64,000 nt of DNA from Streblospio benedicti (GCA_019095985.1 CM032667.1:40384849-40448848); one strand, 5' to 3'. Positions 11,961 through 24,477 are shown, numbered from the stretch's first letter. The notes: generated by a model not told the origin, from the sequence alone. Program-made: numbers and translations.

Positions 11961-12219
11961 ATCTGTTTGTTTTTTGTATATGATTAGTTTTGCATTCTTA
12001 CATTTATTGTACTATACAATATAGTATTATTTTCTAAATTGTAAATTGTCTTAAAAAATTATTATAAACTTTGGATGAGCATGTTTATACGGATCTAGAT
12101 CTATGTATTACCTTAGTTAAACCAATTTGTTACACTATTTTCGTCATATCAAGGGCAATCATACTCAATTTGAAACCTGATAAAATGCGTTTATCACTCA
12201 TGCTGGAGCAATCAGCTTT

Positions 12220-13810
12220 ATCCGCGATAAGCGAATGGCCTTGTGGAGCATTATGCCTAGGGCACATTACCCCGCAAGGGCTGTCTACAGTCAGTCTACG
12301 ACCAAAAACACACGGAGATCGTAAAGATCCGTGAGTGTTAAGTGCGATAATCGCAGCATTTTTAGAGCCAAACTTCCTCTACGACCGCCCTACATCATGG
12401 TCTGACCATAAAGGGGCAGTGCGGAGACCTTACGCAGAATATCGTATAATCACAGAGGATTTACAGCCACGTTGCCCGCACAGATACAGTACCGGCACAG
12501 TGCGTTATCTGTACCATGAACTTACGCATGCCTTACTCTAGTAATCACACGGTGAGTAGAGTGTAAGCTGTATATGTGCGTACAACGCATGTTCGATGCA
12601 TGTTGATCTCACGGCCATCTCAATAAAATCATTCACTGTGTCAACGCACTCCTAACGCACGGAGCCTGTGCGTATGTGCCCACAGCTGTACTTTTGTCAA
12701 TGAATGCGGAAAACGCCGTAGACAGATGCCGCAGACCCCATCACGCCTTGCGGCGAACACGCCTGCAAGGTCAAATGTGCCCCTCGCTTTAAGCCGCAAG
12801 ACTTTTTCAGGTCTGCGGTTTCTACGGCGTTTTCCTCGTGCAGTGACAATCATTAGGGTATGGGCACATCAGCCCGCTGAGCCGGGCTCCGTGCGTTATG
12901 AGTACGTCGGCACTGGGAATGGTTTTTATAGAGGTGGCCGTGCGATCAACATGGATCGAACTTGTGTTGTCCTCGCGTACAACTTGCGTTGAACGTACAG
13001 TGTGATTGTTATTACTGGATCTGTATCGACAACGTGTGGATAAATCCGTTGTAGATGTACGACATTTCGCGTCAGGTCACCGCACTGACGCCTTATGGTC
13101 AGACCACCACTTACCACAGTGGTCACAGAAGAAGTTTGGCATACCAAACTTCTTCTGCGGCCACTCTACGCCCTAAAAAAACGTGGCATTTGTCGCATTT
13201 AATGCCTAGGGCACATTACGCCGCAAGGGTTGTCTACTGCCAGTCGACGACCAAAAACGCATTGAGATCGTAAAGATCCGTGAGTGTTAAGTGCGATAAA
13301 CGCATCGTTTTTAAAGGCTGTAGGGTGGCCGCAGAAGAAGTTTGGCATGCCAAACTTCCGCTACGACCACTGTCAGTCGTGGTTTGACCGCAAGGAGGCC
13401 TTGTGGAGACCATTACGCTTATCGTCGCATAATCACAGCGGATTTAGCCGCACGTTGCCGGCACAGATACAGTGCCGGCGCCGTGCGTTCTCTGTACCAT
13501 GCACGTCCGAATGCCGCACTTAAATAATCACACGGTACAACGCACGTTCGATGCATGTTGACCTCACGGCCACCACAATAAAAGCATTCCAAGTGCCGAC
13601 GCACCCATAACCCATACAACTGTACTTTTGTCAATGCATGCGGAAATTACGTAGACACCGCAGACCTCAACTTGCCTTGCGGAGAACACACCCGCAAGGT
13701 CAAATGTGCCCCTCGCTTAACACTCATGGATCTTTAGGATCGCCATAAGTTTTAGTCGTAGACTGGCAGTACATTGACCTTGGGGATTAATGTGCCCTTC
13801 GCATAAGACT
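12220..13810. repeat. Cluster of about 0.5-kb repeats in alternating orientation
   Basis: A segment from about 12240 (CCTAGGGCACATTA, then CTACGACCAAAAAC, GATCCGTGAGTGTTAAGTGC, later GATACAGTACCGGCAC, CGATGCATGTTGA and TGCCGCAGACC) recurs in direct orientation from about 13195 (offset about 950 bp) and in inverted orientation in between (about 12795-13190). A partial inverted piece lies at about 13690-13805. The inner junction near 12790 is an imperfect palindrome. Two smaller perfect palindromes built on GAAGTTTGGCAT occur near 13128-13157 and 13336-13357. No coding potential is convincing. It separates the paralogues A and B. Confidence 0.65.
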
Positions 13811-14598
13811 TCCGTTTTTTCACGATTCATGTGTTTACACGATATTTTGCCAATGTGACTAGACCTAAATGTGGGTGTACATTATGGGCTTATTCGGTTA
13901 CAAATTTTGTATCAATGTGTCAGCCAAATGCACTCTAGGATCTACGATCCATTAGCATTGAATGACGTCATTTATTGTTCGGCGACAACAACCCCGTTTA
14001 AGCATCCGTAGTGAACATAATACAACAAGGCTGTGGTTTGCAAGTTTTAAGTAATTTGATTCATTTGTTCACGCAACATGAAAAAACATAGCCTCCGTCA
14101 CATTAGATAGATTTTACTACGTGGGCAAAACACACTGATAAAGCAAAGTCATAGACATATGGAGCAGACGGATCTCATGAAACCTGTTAACACCATTGTT
14201 AACTGGCCCAGAAGCCCGTTAAAAGGCGTGTCCCGTGTAGAGGACAGTCACCCATCTGCACGTAAAAGAATAATATTCATAATCTATCATCGTTTCCGCT
14301 GAATCCCAACCCGTCCCCTTCTTCTATGAGTGACGTTTCTCTCCGCCAAAAGCGCATTATCCATTAGCAAGGTTGACTCCTCTTTCCTGCTCAATAGCCG
14401 GTGTACCAAACTTAAATGTACCAAAGTCCCCGAGACAAACATTGGCTTAATGGGATGCACTTTGTGGTTTATACATATATTCGTTCGGGCTGTTCTCCAA
14501 GCATCGACCGGGAAGTTCCTTTCAAAGTGTCCAGGGCAAGCAAGCATAGGAAGTTCTCTGTTTGAGCAATGAACACATCACGTGTAGATCAGTCGCCG
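13811..14598. other. Upstream region of gene B
   Basis: No gene seen. It contains a SINE-like domain at 14213-14270. No clear TATA box was recognised ahead of the gene B start at 14599. Confidence 0.4.
14213..14270 (+). mobile_element. SINE central-domain fragment
   Basis: The stretch with GTTAAAAGGCGTGTCCCGTG and TAGAGGACAGTCACCC...CTGCACGTAAAAGAA matches, base for base in most places, the body of the SINE at 56195-56486 on the other strand. Head and tail were not found here. Confidence 0.6.
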
Positions 14599-17500
14599 AT
14601 GGCTCAAGTAACGTGCAACATGCAGGGGATAATGCAGGGCGCTCTGCTGCTTATCAGTGCGAGTTTGTGCAATTCAGGTAAGTTATGATATAATACATCG
14701 CATATGCATGTATATTTATCGCGATAGTTTCTCCACTTTATACTTGTTACTAGTATATTNNNNNNNNNNNNNNNNNNNNNNNNNNNNNNNNNNNNNNNNN
14801 NNNNNNNNNNNNNNNNNNNNNNNNNNNNNNNNNNNNNNNNNNNNNNNNNNNNNNNNNNNAGTGGAATATGGAACGGGCTGCAAAATCCAAAGCTGAAGAT
14901 ACAAATGAAGGGTGGGTGGTGGGTACAAAATTTGCGAGTCACTAGCAAACAGATAACAGCAAGTGAGTTAACTGGCTCTGGCGGCTAGATTTAGTCTCAT
15001 GTAGACTGCTATAAGGTGGGTGCCGTGTTGCTACTACACAAACCGGAATAAGCTTTCAACTTATAATGATTTGTGTACGGACGCAACACTACATGATTTA
15101 AAAGGTTTATTAACATTAATTAAACCTTTAAACAATATCAAAACATTTCAATAGCCATAGTGTTAACACCAAAGATAACAAAAGACAGGTCTAAAAATGT
15201 GTACATAAAATCTACCAATAACATGTCTCACTTTGGAAGGACTATAACTCCATTCCTTGAATCTCTACCGTCCTCCAACTAGTCCTCTTCTTGTATTAGC
15301 CTTTTTGTCTCTTCTTGGTGTGTTTGAATGAAAAGTCGCTCTGTTGTTTTGTGTGGTTCATATACACATAGGTTACAATTTGCTTCAGAGGTTACATTTT
15401 GCGATAGCTAGACCATTTTGGGGTGTGTGGTTACAATTTGCGTTGACACAAATCATAAGTGGTTATATCTTACGGTCTAACAACCGACGTCGGCTCTGTA
15501 GCCAACCCACTGTGGGTAGGCTAGGGAGCCGAAAAATGGCTGCCCCCTAGCCTACCCTCAGTACGTAAGCTCGAGATCCGATGGAAATATCTGAAAAGAA
15601 ATATATGAAGACTTTACTATCCTAAATTGAATGATTTAGCTATATCAATTCGTTATATGTGTATATATATGGTATTTACATTAAACATTGGGTTTCCTAA
15701 TTTTTACTGGTAAAAGATTATTAGGAGAGCCTAATTTGAGTATGTAGTCCTAATAATTTATTTTAATGAAATTATTAGCAGCTATGTGTATGTCTGAAGT
15801 ATTCATATAATTGAATTCAAGCACAGTGCATACACTGTTGTTTTGTCCACTGTAACTAAACTGATTAAAATTCAGTTAGGTGAATGTCTTAACCAGTCAA
15901 CCAATCAGATTATTTATTTGCAGAGAATGTTTGATTTGCTTGGAATTCATGGTGTGTTACAAGAAATGCAAGTTCAATCGTAAAAAAGGCATGCATACCT
16001 ATTTAATTTTTCATTGAATATTGCAATTAAAAAATCTTACAAAGATTCCAGATTTCAAATGATACTGACGATAGATATAGTGCATTTTCTTCATACTCAT
16101 ATATGGATGTGACGGCGAATAAAAAGGTTCATTGAATTCAAAGTTTACAAATGTTTGCAAATGTTACGAAACCAGATGTTTGTCTTTGGTTCTTAGTGAC
16201 CCTCAATACACTTTATATGCTGCCAATTTGAGCATGCATCACATCTTGTGACTTTACAACCCCCTCTAATAGTTAACAATTGCACAATTGAAATGTCCAA
16301 AACTCTTCTAGTATCTTTCTTCTTTTTGCTGTGATATCCAGTGTGTATTGCAGAGTAATTTCATCAAATATTCTATTTATTCTACTCAAATCAACATTTT
16401 CTTCATCCATGCAGGCATATGTTATCGCCTTTTCCATAAATTTCAATCCTGATTCCACTATGCTACCTGTTCTCAATATAATCAGGTCTAAGAAACCAGA
16501 ACAGCATGAGTTTGTCTTGCTGTTCCACAGTTCTTTTACAGAAAGGTGTTTGCTTACTTAATTCTAATTGTTTTCTAGGGAATCCTATTTGCAACACTTA
16601 ATAAGTTCTCACCAAATAAAATGTTTTCAGCAAACAAATAACCTGATTGATTGACTGATGCAGACATTCGTGAACATAACAACCTTGAATCAATTTAGTT
16701 ACAGTAGACAAAACAAAAATGAATACATAGTGCTTGAACTGAATTATATGAATACCTCTGACATATATCCGTACATGGACTAAGTACAATTTTATTGAAA
16801 TAAATATTATTAGGACTACTCAAATTAGGCTCTTAATAATATTACCATCTTTTGCAGTATAATGAGAATTAATTTTTATCCAATTATCTTACCTATGTTT
16901 CAAATTATATCTATTTTCTTTTCTTCATAGCTGTTCAAAGTTTCAAAAAGAGACCAAAAAGAATTTAGAAAAATTCTGTAACACAGTATTTTAACCTCTT
17001 GATCCTTATAATTTAGCTCTATTCCAAATCTTATGTATTTTATACTTATGTTGCAAGAAAATATAATCATCTTATATTTCTTATTAAGCTAATACACGCT
17101 ACTATTACAGATACTTCCGTCAGCTCCTTAGCTTACACACTGAGGGTAGCTAGGGAGCTAGAAAATGTTGGCTCCCTAGCCTACCATAGTGGTTTGACTA
17201 CAGAGCCGGCGTCAGCTCCCTAGCCATTTCCTTTAGAGTAATCTGGTATTATACATAAAACCAGCATGATGCTTTGCATTATGCGCATTCGAAGTAGCAT
17301 GATACACATTAGGATATGCCTGTATTAGTAGAATATTTAGTAAACCAAATAAACTATGTAGTGGAATAATTTCATTGGTTGAACATTAAGATGGCTTCCG
17401 TTGTTTTGATCTGGCAGCGTTCACGGAGCTGACGTGTTCGTCCACAAAGAACCCGCAGGCGATCATAACGACCCCGGGCGAGTACGCCACGCCCGGCTAC

Positions 17501-20500
17501 AGGTAGGGATTCTGCAGCACGGTGTATTTACTGCTATAAAAAGTGAGAATTCTTGTCTATACGTTAACTTGCGTCCTACATTTTCAGCAATAACGTGTAT
17601 GTGGACTAACCAGTATTTTATGTTCAATATTGCAAGACCTTTGAACAACGGGCGTATATAGAGAAATCTACACCCGCTAGCTTCGGCTCTAAACCAATCA
17701 GAACGCAGGCTATTGGATTACATCACTGAGAGAGTGAAATGATGTTTGTTTGATTTTTATACCCTAAATGTGTAATTGATAGAACAGATGAGTTGGGGCA
17801 ATAATCGTATTCAACGTTCTTCAAAAGTGTTGTTTTGGTGTTTTAACCTACAGGGAGGATGGCACCGGTCTGTATGACGTGAGACTCTGGTGTCAGTGGC
17901 GTGTGGAAGGGCTAGCCGGCGAGGTAAGTCTGGGTATGTCATGTGTGGGTGTGGGGTGTTATTGCAGTTTGTTCTCTCCAATATGATCCTTCTATTTCAC
18001 GTTGTAATATACCATACATCTCTCCGGGATCTCTCGTTAGCCCACGTCTCCCCCAGCCTCATGTACCTGTGCATTGATTACTCGCTTCCTGCTATGTTGG
18101 TTGGATTCTCACAAACAAGAATGTTGTGGTGTATGTAATCAAAGTGGTTTCAACTTTGCAACTTTTTCATCAGTACAAAAACTGTCTCAGCGGGCTTTCG
18201 ACTTGAATTTTATCAAATTGTGTTTTATTGTGCCACATTTTTGCCAATACTGAGAACTATAAGCATATATGTTACTGCAGATATTCAAAGGAGACGAATT
18301 ATTGTAAATATGATTGAAAATAAATAGATTCCCTGTAATCAGACATGCAACCATAAAATGAAACCCTGCAGCAGCATTGGCATCTGTGGTGACTAACACT
18401 GTGCCCCGCATGTGCTCCGCAGCGTGTGGAGGTGCGCGTGACGAACCTGACCACGGAGTACGACGCCGACTGCTACACGGACTATCTGGAGCTGCAGGAC
18501 GGGACGGTCGACATGGCGCGCATTTGTGGCACACGCCGCCTGCAAAAGCCACTCAGGTCCTTCAATTTGTAGTGATTACTTGTTTCTGATTACTTGCATG
18601 TGGCTAGTTAGTCCTTTGTACTGAGATAATAGCATTGTAGACGAATATATAGGGGTCATAAGTGAACAACAAAAGAGCATACTTTAGAAGAATATCTAGA
18701 GCTCGGGGGGAGTCTGGGTCAGGAAATGGGTACGGACATGCCACAGACAGGTTGAAAATGGCACTGGCCAATAAATACCTATTTTCAGAAAATTTGACCC
18801 ACATTATATAAATATCTGACAAACACTGTGACATAATATACCAATATCTGACAAAAATGGGACATGTATAAGATATCAAAAATGTGATAAATGCTAATAC
18901 CAAAAAATGTGAAAAAAAAGCACCCAGAATATACAAACGATCATCTTAAAAAGACACCCATTTTCGGGGCACGTCCGTATTCATTGAGATAATGTGAGGA
19001 CCACCCCCCCCCACCCACCCACCCACCCCCCCCACCCACCCACCACCCACCCACACCCCACCCACCCCCCCCCACCCACCCACCCACCGAGATCTAGAGC
19101 TGAGATCTAGAGGACATATTCGCTGTTAAAATGGGTTGATTCTGTGAATGGTGATTCCTGACAGCTTAGGGACTGTGTCGTGACAGGCCCCATCACACTT
19201 ATATAGTCATTCAAGTGCGGTTTTAAGTAATTCCCAAACCAAAGCCCAATGCACGACTATGGTTTATACCTGTAACATATTTCCCTGGATACCTATAGAA
19301 GACTTACGCATGACCGAACACTTCTTTACATGTATTATCCATACTCAGGTATCTATTGCTCACTGCTTAATCACACAATGTCCTATACTGCTAATGCATT
19401 TATTTGTACTTTTATTGACAGATTTTTCTCCACTGACAATATCCTGTCAGTGATATTGAAAACCAGCCAACAGACGAACTTCAACGGTTTTAAATTTAGG
19501 GTGTTATTCTTCAGTAAGTGGTTTCTAGATACTCAGTTGACTTACCTTTTGAATTGCTTTGCCCACAAAGCATTTTTATAACAGTCATTGGTTGTGAAAC
19601 ATTGAACTTTGTATCTTCTATAGCGACCCCTGTTAGCCTGCCCGTCCTGGCCTGTGCAAAGGCTGGCTACACCGTGTCTTCCCCGGGGCTGTACACCACC
19701 CCGGGGTACGAAGACGACGGGTCCGGGGGCTACCCACACAGTGCGCTCTGCCAGTGGAGGATCGAGGCACCACCTAATGCGGTACAGTACTTGTCGCTGT
19801 ATGGACTATGACATTTAGTCTGATAAAGTATGCTTTGGGGTCATCCAAAGATCATATTAGCTGGAAATACCAATGCATGCCCATTTAATACTAGAAACTA
19901 CATGGAGCATTTCTAGACCTATGCTATAGCTCAGTTGGCAGTTATTAATATAATGTGGTTACAGCGAACAATCTAGTCATCAATCTAGTCATCGCTAATT
20001 GTGTGGGTGTGGGTGTTTTTGTTGTTTTTTTCTGATTCTTATAGTTTTGTGCTTTTTTAAAAATCATCTTTTATTCGCCCAAAATGTAACACAGCGCATA
20101 AGTTTATACAAATAGAAGTCAGGGAGAGTTATAAACAGAGATTATATCATCAACCAACTCCATCACAATGAAACCCCCTTAGATCATGTAATGCTGTTCG
20201 CCTGCTGCTCCAGCACGTGGAGGTGCGAGTGCTGCGGCAGGCCGTGGAGCCGGACGCCTCGTGCGCGGCAGACCGCCTTGTGCTGCAGGACGGCGAGACC
20301 GTGCTCGAAACGCGCTGTGGCGGGGACGGGGCCACGCTCACCGACCCCGCCACGTTCCGCTCTACGGGGAGCGTGCTGAGTGTCCAGTTGGTGACGAACC
20401 ACATCAACAACTACAACGGGGTCCAGATGGAGGTCGTGTTCGGTGAGTGGCCGTATCGTTCCGCAAATAATACGCGTACTTATAAGTCATATGTTGGTAC

Positions 20501-21850
20501 AGTACTTGTTTGTGTAGAAGCTCGATAAAAAATGTGGTAGTGTTAGGGTTGCCATACTATATGTGATCTTGAGTATGATTTTTATACAAAATGGCCACAC
20601 TATGCATAGATCTATGTATGTACACTACTTATATATTTTAAAAACCCAGTTTCAGACAAAACGACATACGGACCACTAACAACAGCAGCTGATGGAAACT
20701 TAGAAAGTACCTCAAACTCTGATCATGCAACCACGAGACATACACTTACATATGAATCAACGAGCACTATATTTTCATCTGCATTTAATGAAGACTCGAC
20801 ATCAACATCTGAACCTGTGAGTATCTCAACTGTAATTGCAACAAACACTGACGTGAATCCTACTTTAGCAGAGACTTTCCCTTCTACATCTGTCTCTGCA
20901 TCAGTTCCTGCCAACGTAGACACCACGCCAGTTGATTATTCCAGGACGGCATCCTCAGTCCCGATAGCCACAATGACAGGTGAGACGGTATCAGATCTAA
21001 CATATGCACCAGAAGAACTAACAAGTACACCATTTAAGACAGTCTCACAAACCTCTATGCAGTATCATGCATCCACATCTGGTCCATCTGAAAAGCCACA
21101 ACTTTCTACAGAAGTCCAAAGCGAGTATCAAACGACATCTTATAAACCCAATGCCATTTCGGTGTATGAGACTTCGATAACTACCAATTCAATAGACGCT
21201 ACACACGGACCAACAACAAAGCAGCTGGTGGAGAGTTAGAAAGTACCACGAGCACTGAACATGCAACCATGAGACATCGACATACACTTACATATGAATC
21301 AACGAGCACCATATTTTCAACTGCATTACATGAAGACTTGCCATCTACATCTGAGCCTATGAGTACCTCAAATGTAAGTACCATAAACACTGAAGTGAAT
21401 CTAACCTTAGCAGAATTATCGGAGATCTCGCCAATAACAACAACTTCAAGTATAACACTGTTCCCATCTGATGTCTGCCACGTGTCCAAACTTCTAGAAA
21501 AATGCTTCAACATCACGAAAGGCACGGACTTTGACATAACCCTAGTTCGAACTGGCGGCAAATCGGAAGCTACCAACATTACTTCTGCAAATTCAGGTCC
21601 GAAACGTCTACCGGCTGATCTGGCCCTTTTCATGCACGTGTTCGACGACTACGACCCGGTGAAGAGCGCTACTTACAGGTTACCTGTGGAGGCGACGGCG
21701 GCTGCGGCTATGGGCACGTTCTACCTGCTGGGTGTAGTGGGCATGGTGATCCTCATGTGTGCCTGTGACCTGCCGCTCTACAGACGGCATATGCGCAGGG
21801 CCAGGGAGGATGTGCGTAGCCATCGATGGCCGTGTGCTGGCTGCAATTAG
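14599..21850 (+). CDS. Gene B: signal peptide + 2xCUB + mucin-like stalk, type I membrane protein
   Basis: Exons: 14599-14677 (signal peptide with core GALLLISASLC), 17418-17502, 17854-17923, 18423-18556 and 19422-19513 (CUB1), 19624-19781 and 20214-20442 (CUB2), 20656-20979 and 21225-21850 (stalk, span, tail). All GT-AG with matching phases; total 598 residues. CUB1 shows TPGEYATPGYR, LWCQWRVE, DCYTDYLELQDG and FNGFKFRVLF; CUB2 shows GLYTTPGYEDDGSGGYP and CQWRIEAPP. Unlike in gene A, CUB1 has extra introns inside both halves. The tail repeats the gene A block: CFNITKGTDFDI, RLPADLALF, YRLPVEATAA, one membrane span, CDLPLYRR; the cytosolic tail is short. No PAN domain was found, although the first intron contains a 100-N gap. 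CUB exons are strongly GC-rich, unlike those of gene A. The 20980-21224 intron is inferred; see its own entry. Confidence 0.85.
14760..14859. other. Assembly gap (100 N)
   Basis: Exactly 100 N, the usual placeholder for a gap of unknown size. It lies in intron 1 of gene B, so a missing exon here cannot be excluded. Confidence 0.99.
15482..17231. mobile_element. Second Mutator-like long-TIR element
   Basis: The left end holds CCGACGTCGGCTC...GTAGCCAACCCACTG and the right end CAGCTCCCTAGCCATTTCC, with the same nested GGCTAGGGAGCC palindromes as the element at 5790-6901. Inverted arms are long (about 15482-15960 and 16590-17231), shown for example by CCTAATTTGAGTA and its inverse TACTCAAATTAGG. 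The outermost bases of the left TIR are lost and I see no clear target duplication. The core at 16273-16476 (minus) keeps a 67-codon open frame resembling part of the first element's core. It sits in gene B intron 1, again just before the first CUB exon. Confidence 0.75.
18728..18982. repeat. MITE-like repeat in gene B intron
   Basis: The ends GGGTACGGACATGCC and GGCACGTCCGTATTC are inverted copies. The inside contains CAGGTTGAAAATGGCACTGG and repeated AATATCTGACAAA motifs that recur at 23395-23590. No coding potential. Confidence 0.6.
18990..19088. repeat. (CCCA)n / C-rich simple repeat
   Basis: About 100 bp of irregular CCCA and poly-C directly after the MITE, inside the gene B intron that splits the second half of CUB1. 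Confidence 0.9.
20980..21224 (+). other. Optional intron inside gene B stalk coding sequence
   Basis: The frame stays open from 20656 across this whole segment and stops at TAG 21237-21239. A strong donor (ACAG|GTGAGA) at 20980 and an acceptor (AAGCAG|CTGG) ending at 21224 are both phase 1. Splicing them restores the frame into the membrane span. The stalk is also a tandem duplication (unit starts near 20672 and 21207, offset about 535 bp), and the second unit is one base shorter at the join, so the alternative is a plain one-base indel with no intron. Confidence 0.5.
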
Positions 21851-22184
21851 AAATGCGGTTGATAAGGTCTGGGTATGGGCGTACCTTCTGTTAGTGTGTT
21901 TGTTTGTGTAGTGGTGGGACAATATAATTATAATCTAAGGTACTTGGGGAAAGATCTGGAGACTACAAACAAACATGTTGATTGCTCGAAGATTAACAAC
22001 ATCCACTATCTTTTCACATTTGAATAATCACATTCACCAATCACGTTTGAATAATGTTAAGTGTCTTCTTTATGTAGACAGTCCCACACGTACAGGGTAC
22101 CACGGATATATGTGTATATTGTGTAACCCACTACGGATATATTATATACACCACAAACTGTCCAGATGTCGAGGCTAACAGAGC
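21851..22184. other. Downstream of gene B
   Basis: 3' flank of gene B; no canonical AATAAA was seen within 330 bp. No other feature. Confidence 0.4.
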
Positions 22185-22905
22185 ATACAATTTATTTATT
22201 TATTTTATTTATATATTTATTGCAGCAATATTACAGCCATAAAATAGGATATGTATGTACACTATTTACAATAAGGTTTAATTTTATAAAAACATAAAAT
22301 ACAGTAGAATATATAACATAAATGGAGTATTACAAATACAATTTGTTTACACGGTTAACAAAAATTGGACTTGATAAATAGTGGCTAGAATTAATGATGG
22401 CTTGAATTAAAATGTTAGATGAGCTATTGACGCGATTCATACAACTAAAATAAGCTTTGCGCAGTATCACAGATGAATGTAGTATACGAGAAGTAATAAA
22501 AACTTTAGACATACTAACTTTCTTTTCTAAACCCATGAGCACCCTAAAATTTCTGTTTTAAGCAACCTTAAAACGTCTGGCTGTTTCTGATGAATAATTA
22601 CACCACAATTGACAAATTACACCACTATGGTAAGACTTAAAAAGAGCACACTTCACATTATCTGTACAACAATTAAAATGTTTGATTAAGGTATTACCTC
22701 TTGCATATAAATTGCGAATTTGTGTATTTATAGCACCATCATCTTGCATGTTATCGCATATTAAAACACCCAAGTATTTATACTCATGAACTAAATCTAT
22801 GCATCTATTATTGAGAAAGATTTGTGGTACATTCATTTTACTGTAGCTCTTAGGTGCCTTTTGAGCCAATTCGAGACACAATAAAACTAATGTATCATTT
22901 TCATT
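22185..22905 (-). mobile_element. LINE ORF2 C-terminus and 3' tail
   Basis: The minus strand encodes DLVHEYKYLGVLICDNMQDD, NLYARGNTLIKHFNCCTD and NVKCALFKSYHSGVIC, the RT thumb and connector of a LINE, followed by a broken C-terminal part and an AT-rich tail ending in a TTTATTTATTTATTT-like run near 22185-22220 (plus-strand view). It is the same family as the fragment at 56495-57106. It is 5'-truncated with at least one frame break. Confidence 0.8.
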
Positions 22906-23394
22906 ACAAGTAGTATGTTGGAAATAAGATATATAATCAGATATCAGTATTTGAAATTTATAAAATATTCAATGTGCACATCAAATTATATTTTAGGACT
23001 ACTTCAAATTATTCTAGATATATAAAGACAATAAAGTACACTTACAATTTCAGTTTTCGTCATGTATTATATGACGCTGAGATAGAAACCAACTCACCAA
23101 TTTAATTAACCATTCTGGTATTTTTGATTTGGTATTTTATTTTTGAAAACCTTTAACAATTGTTTGAAATTTGAATTGTACACTTGGCGTATACCGTACA
23201 GCATAAAAGACATTTAACAACAAAATTTACGATTCTGATATATAACATTTTCTCCCATTTCCAGTGTTAATTATGAATGAAGTAGCCGTGATGGATTTCT
23301 CTAGCTCACACTGCTTTTGGATTACTGCATAGACTAGCTCATTTGCATGCATTTTCTATGAGCGTGAACTTCTTTACTACAGCTCTCATATGGG

Positions 23395-23590
23395 GGGGGG
23401 GGGCGGGGCGGGATCCGAAAACGAGTACGGGCGTTGCACTGACTGGTTGAAAGTGACACCCACCAATGTACATGTGTACCCATTTTTGAGAAATCGTGAC
23501 CCCAGTATTGCAATAAATGAGAAAGATCTGACATACTATACCAATATCTTAGAACAGTGTGACATAATATACCAATATCTGACAAAAATG
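23395..23590. repeat. Second copy of the 18.7-kb MITE family
   Basis: GAGTACGGGCGTTGCACTGA, CTGGTTGAAAGTGACACCCA and CCAATATCTGACAAAAATG match the repeat at 18728-18982. It is preceded by a poly-G run. Only part of the family is present. Confidence 0.55.
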
Positions 23591-24477
23591 CTTTCAATCA
23601 TTCCACCTTATTTTTCTCAAGATAGACAAAACTTGGTGTCACATGATTGCATTGAAATGTATCGTCTATAAAGCTCTGTGGCTATGCATGACGTAAATGT
23701 GACTGAACGTTAACCTACTCTAGATACAAAAAAAAGAACTTAATTTGTTTAATGGCACTTACATAGTATGGACACTGATGAGCGTAATGCGCATTATGTT
23801 CATTCAAGATGATGGAAGCTGGGTTATATCACTTTGAATTTTCTACCATATTTATCTTTCTATTGAAGATTAAACAGTATATAAGGTGTGTTACAATGTA
23901 ATATTGAGTTGAACGCCTTAGATATAGCATTGAACACAATGTAGTGTCTAGTCTTGTTGATATTTGAAAATATGATTTCCGCAACAATTAGCTTAATGAT
24001 TTTCTACCAATGATCGTAATATATTCTGATGTTTTAAATGATTATCGTGATGAATAAAATTGACAACCAATTTTAGTATAGCCATGTTCAAACAATTCTT
24101 AGAGTCTGACTGCATTATTAAGTACACACAATACTAATTGAGTCAATTTTACATTTATGGGGCAAACAAATGACTGCAACCTAAATTTTGCTGGCCCATC
24201 TGAAAAGCCTTAGCTTAACATACCGAACCTTACATCATTACGCTAATCAATGCTTTATTTGCAATCAGCGTTTAGGCTTTTGATTCCATAATAAACTCAA
24301 CACTAGCATAGCATATCAATTTATCTTCAGTATTATACTTAATATTTATTTTTGCATTAAAAAAAAAACTATTGATAATGCAACATCTAACAATTATCAA
24401 ACTATTCACAACGTCATCAGAACGATCGTAATGTTCGTTACGATCATCAGTTCTAGGACAGCATTCTTAAAAAAAAA

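Noticed and set aside
14287-14547. 86-codon minus-strand frame before gene B
   Set aside because: No recognisable domain, splice context or composition difference; overlaps repeat sequence.
22330-22542. Separate small gene (minus)
   Set aside because: It is the 3' continuation of the LINE fragment at 22185-22905.
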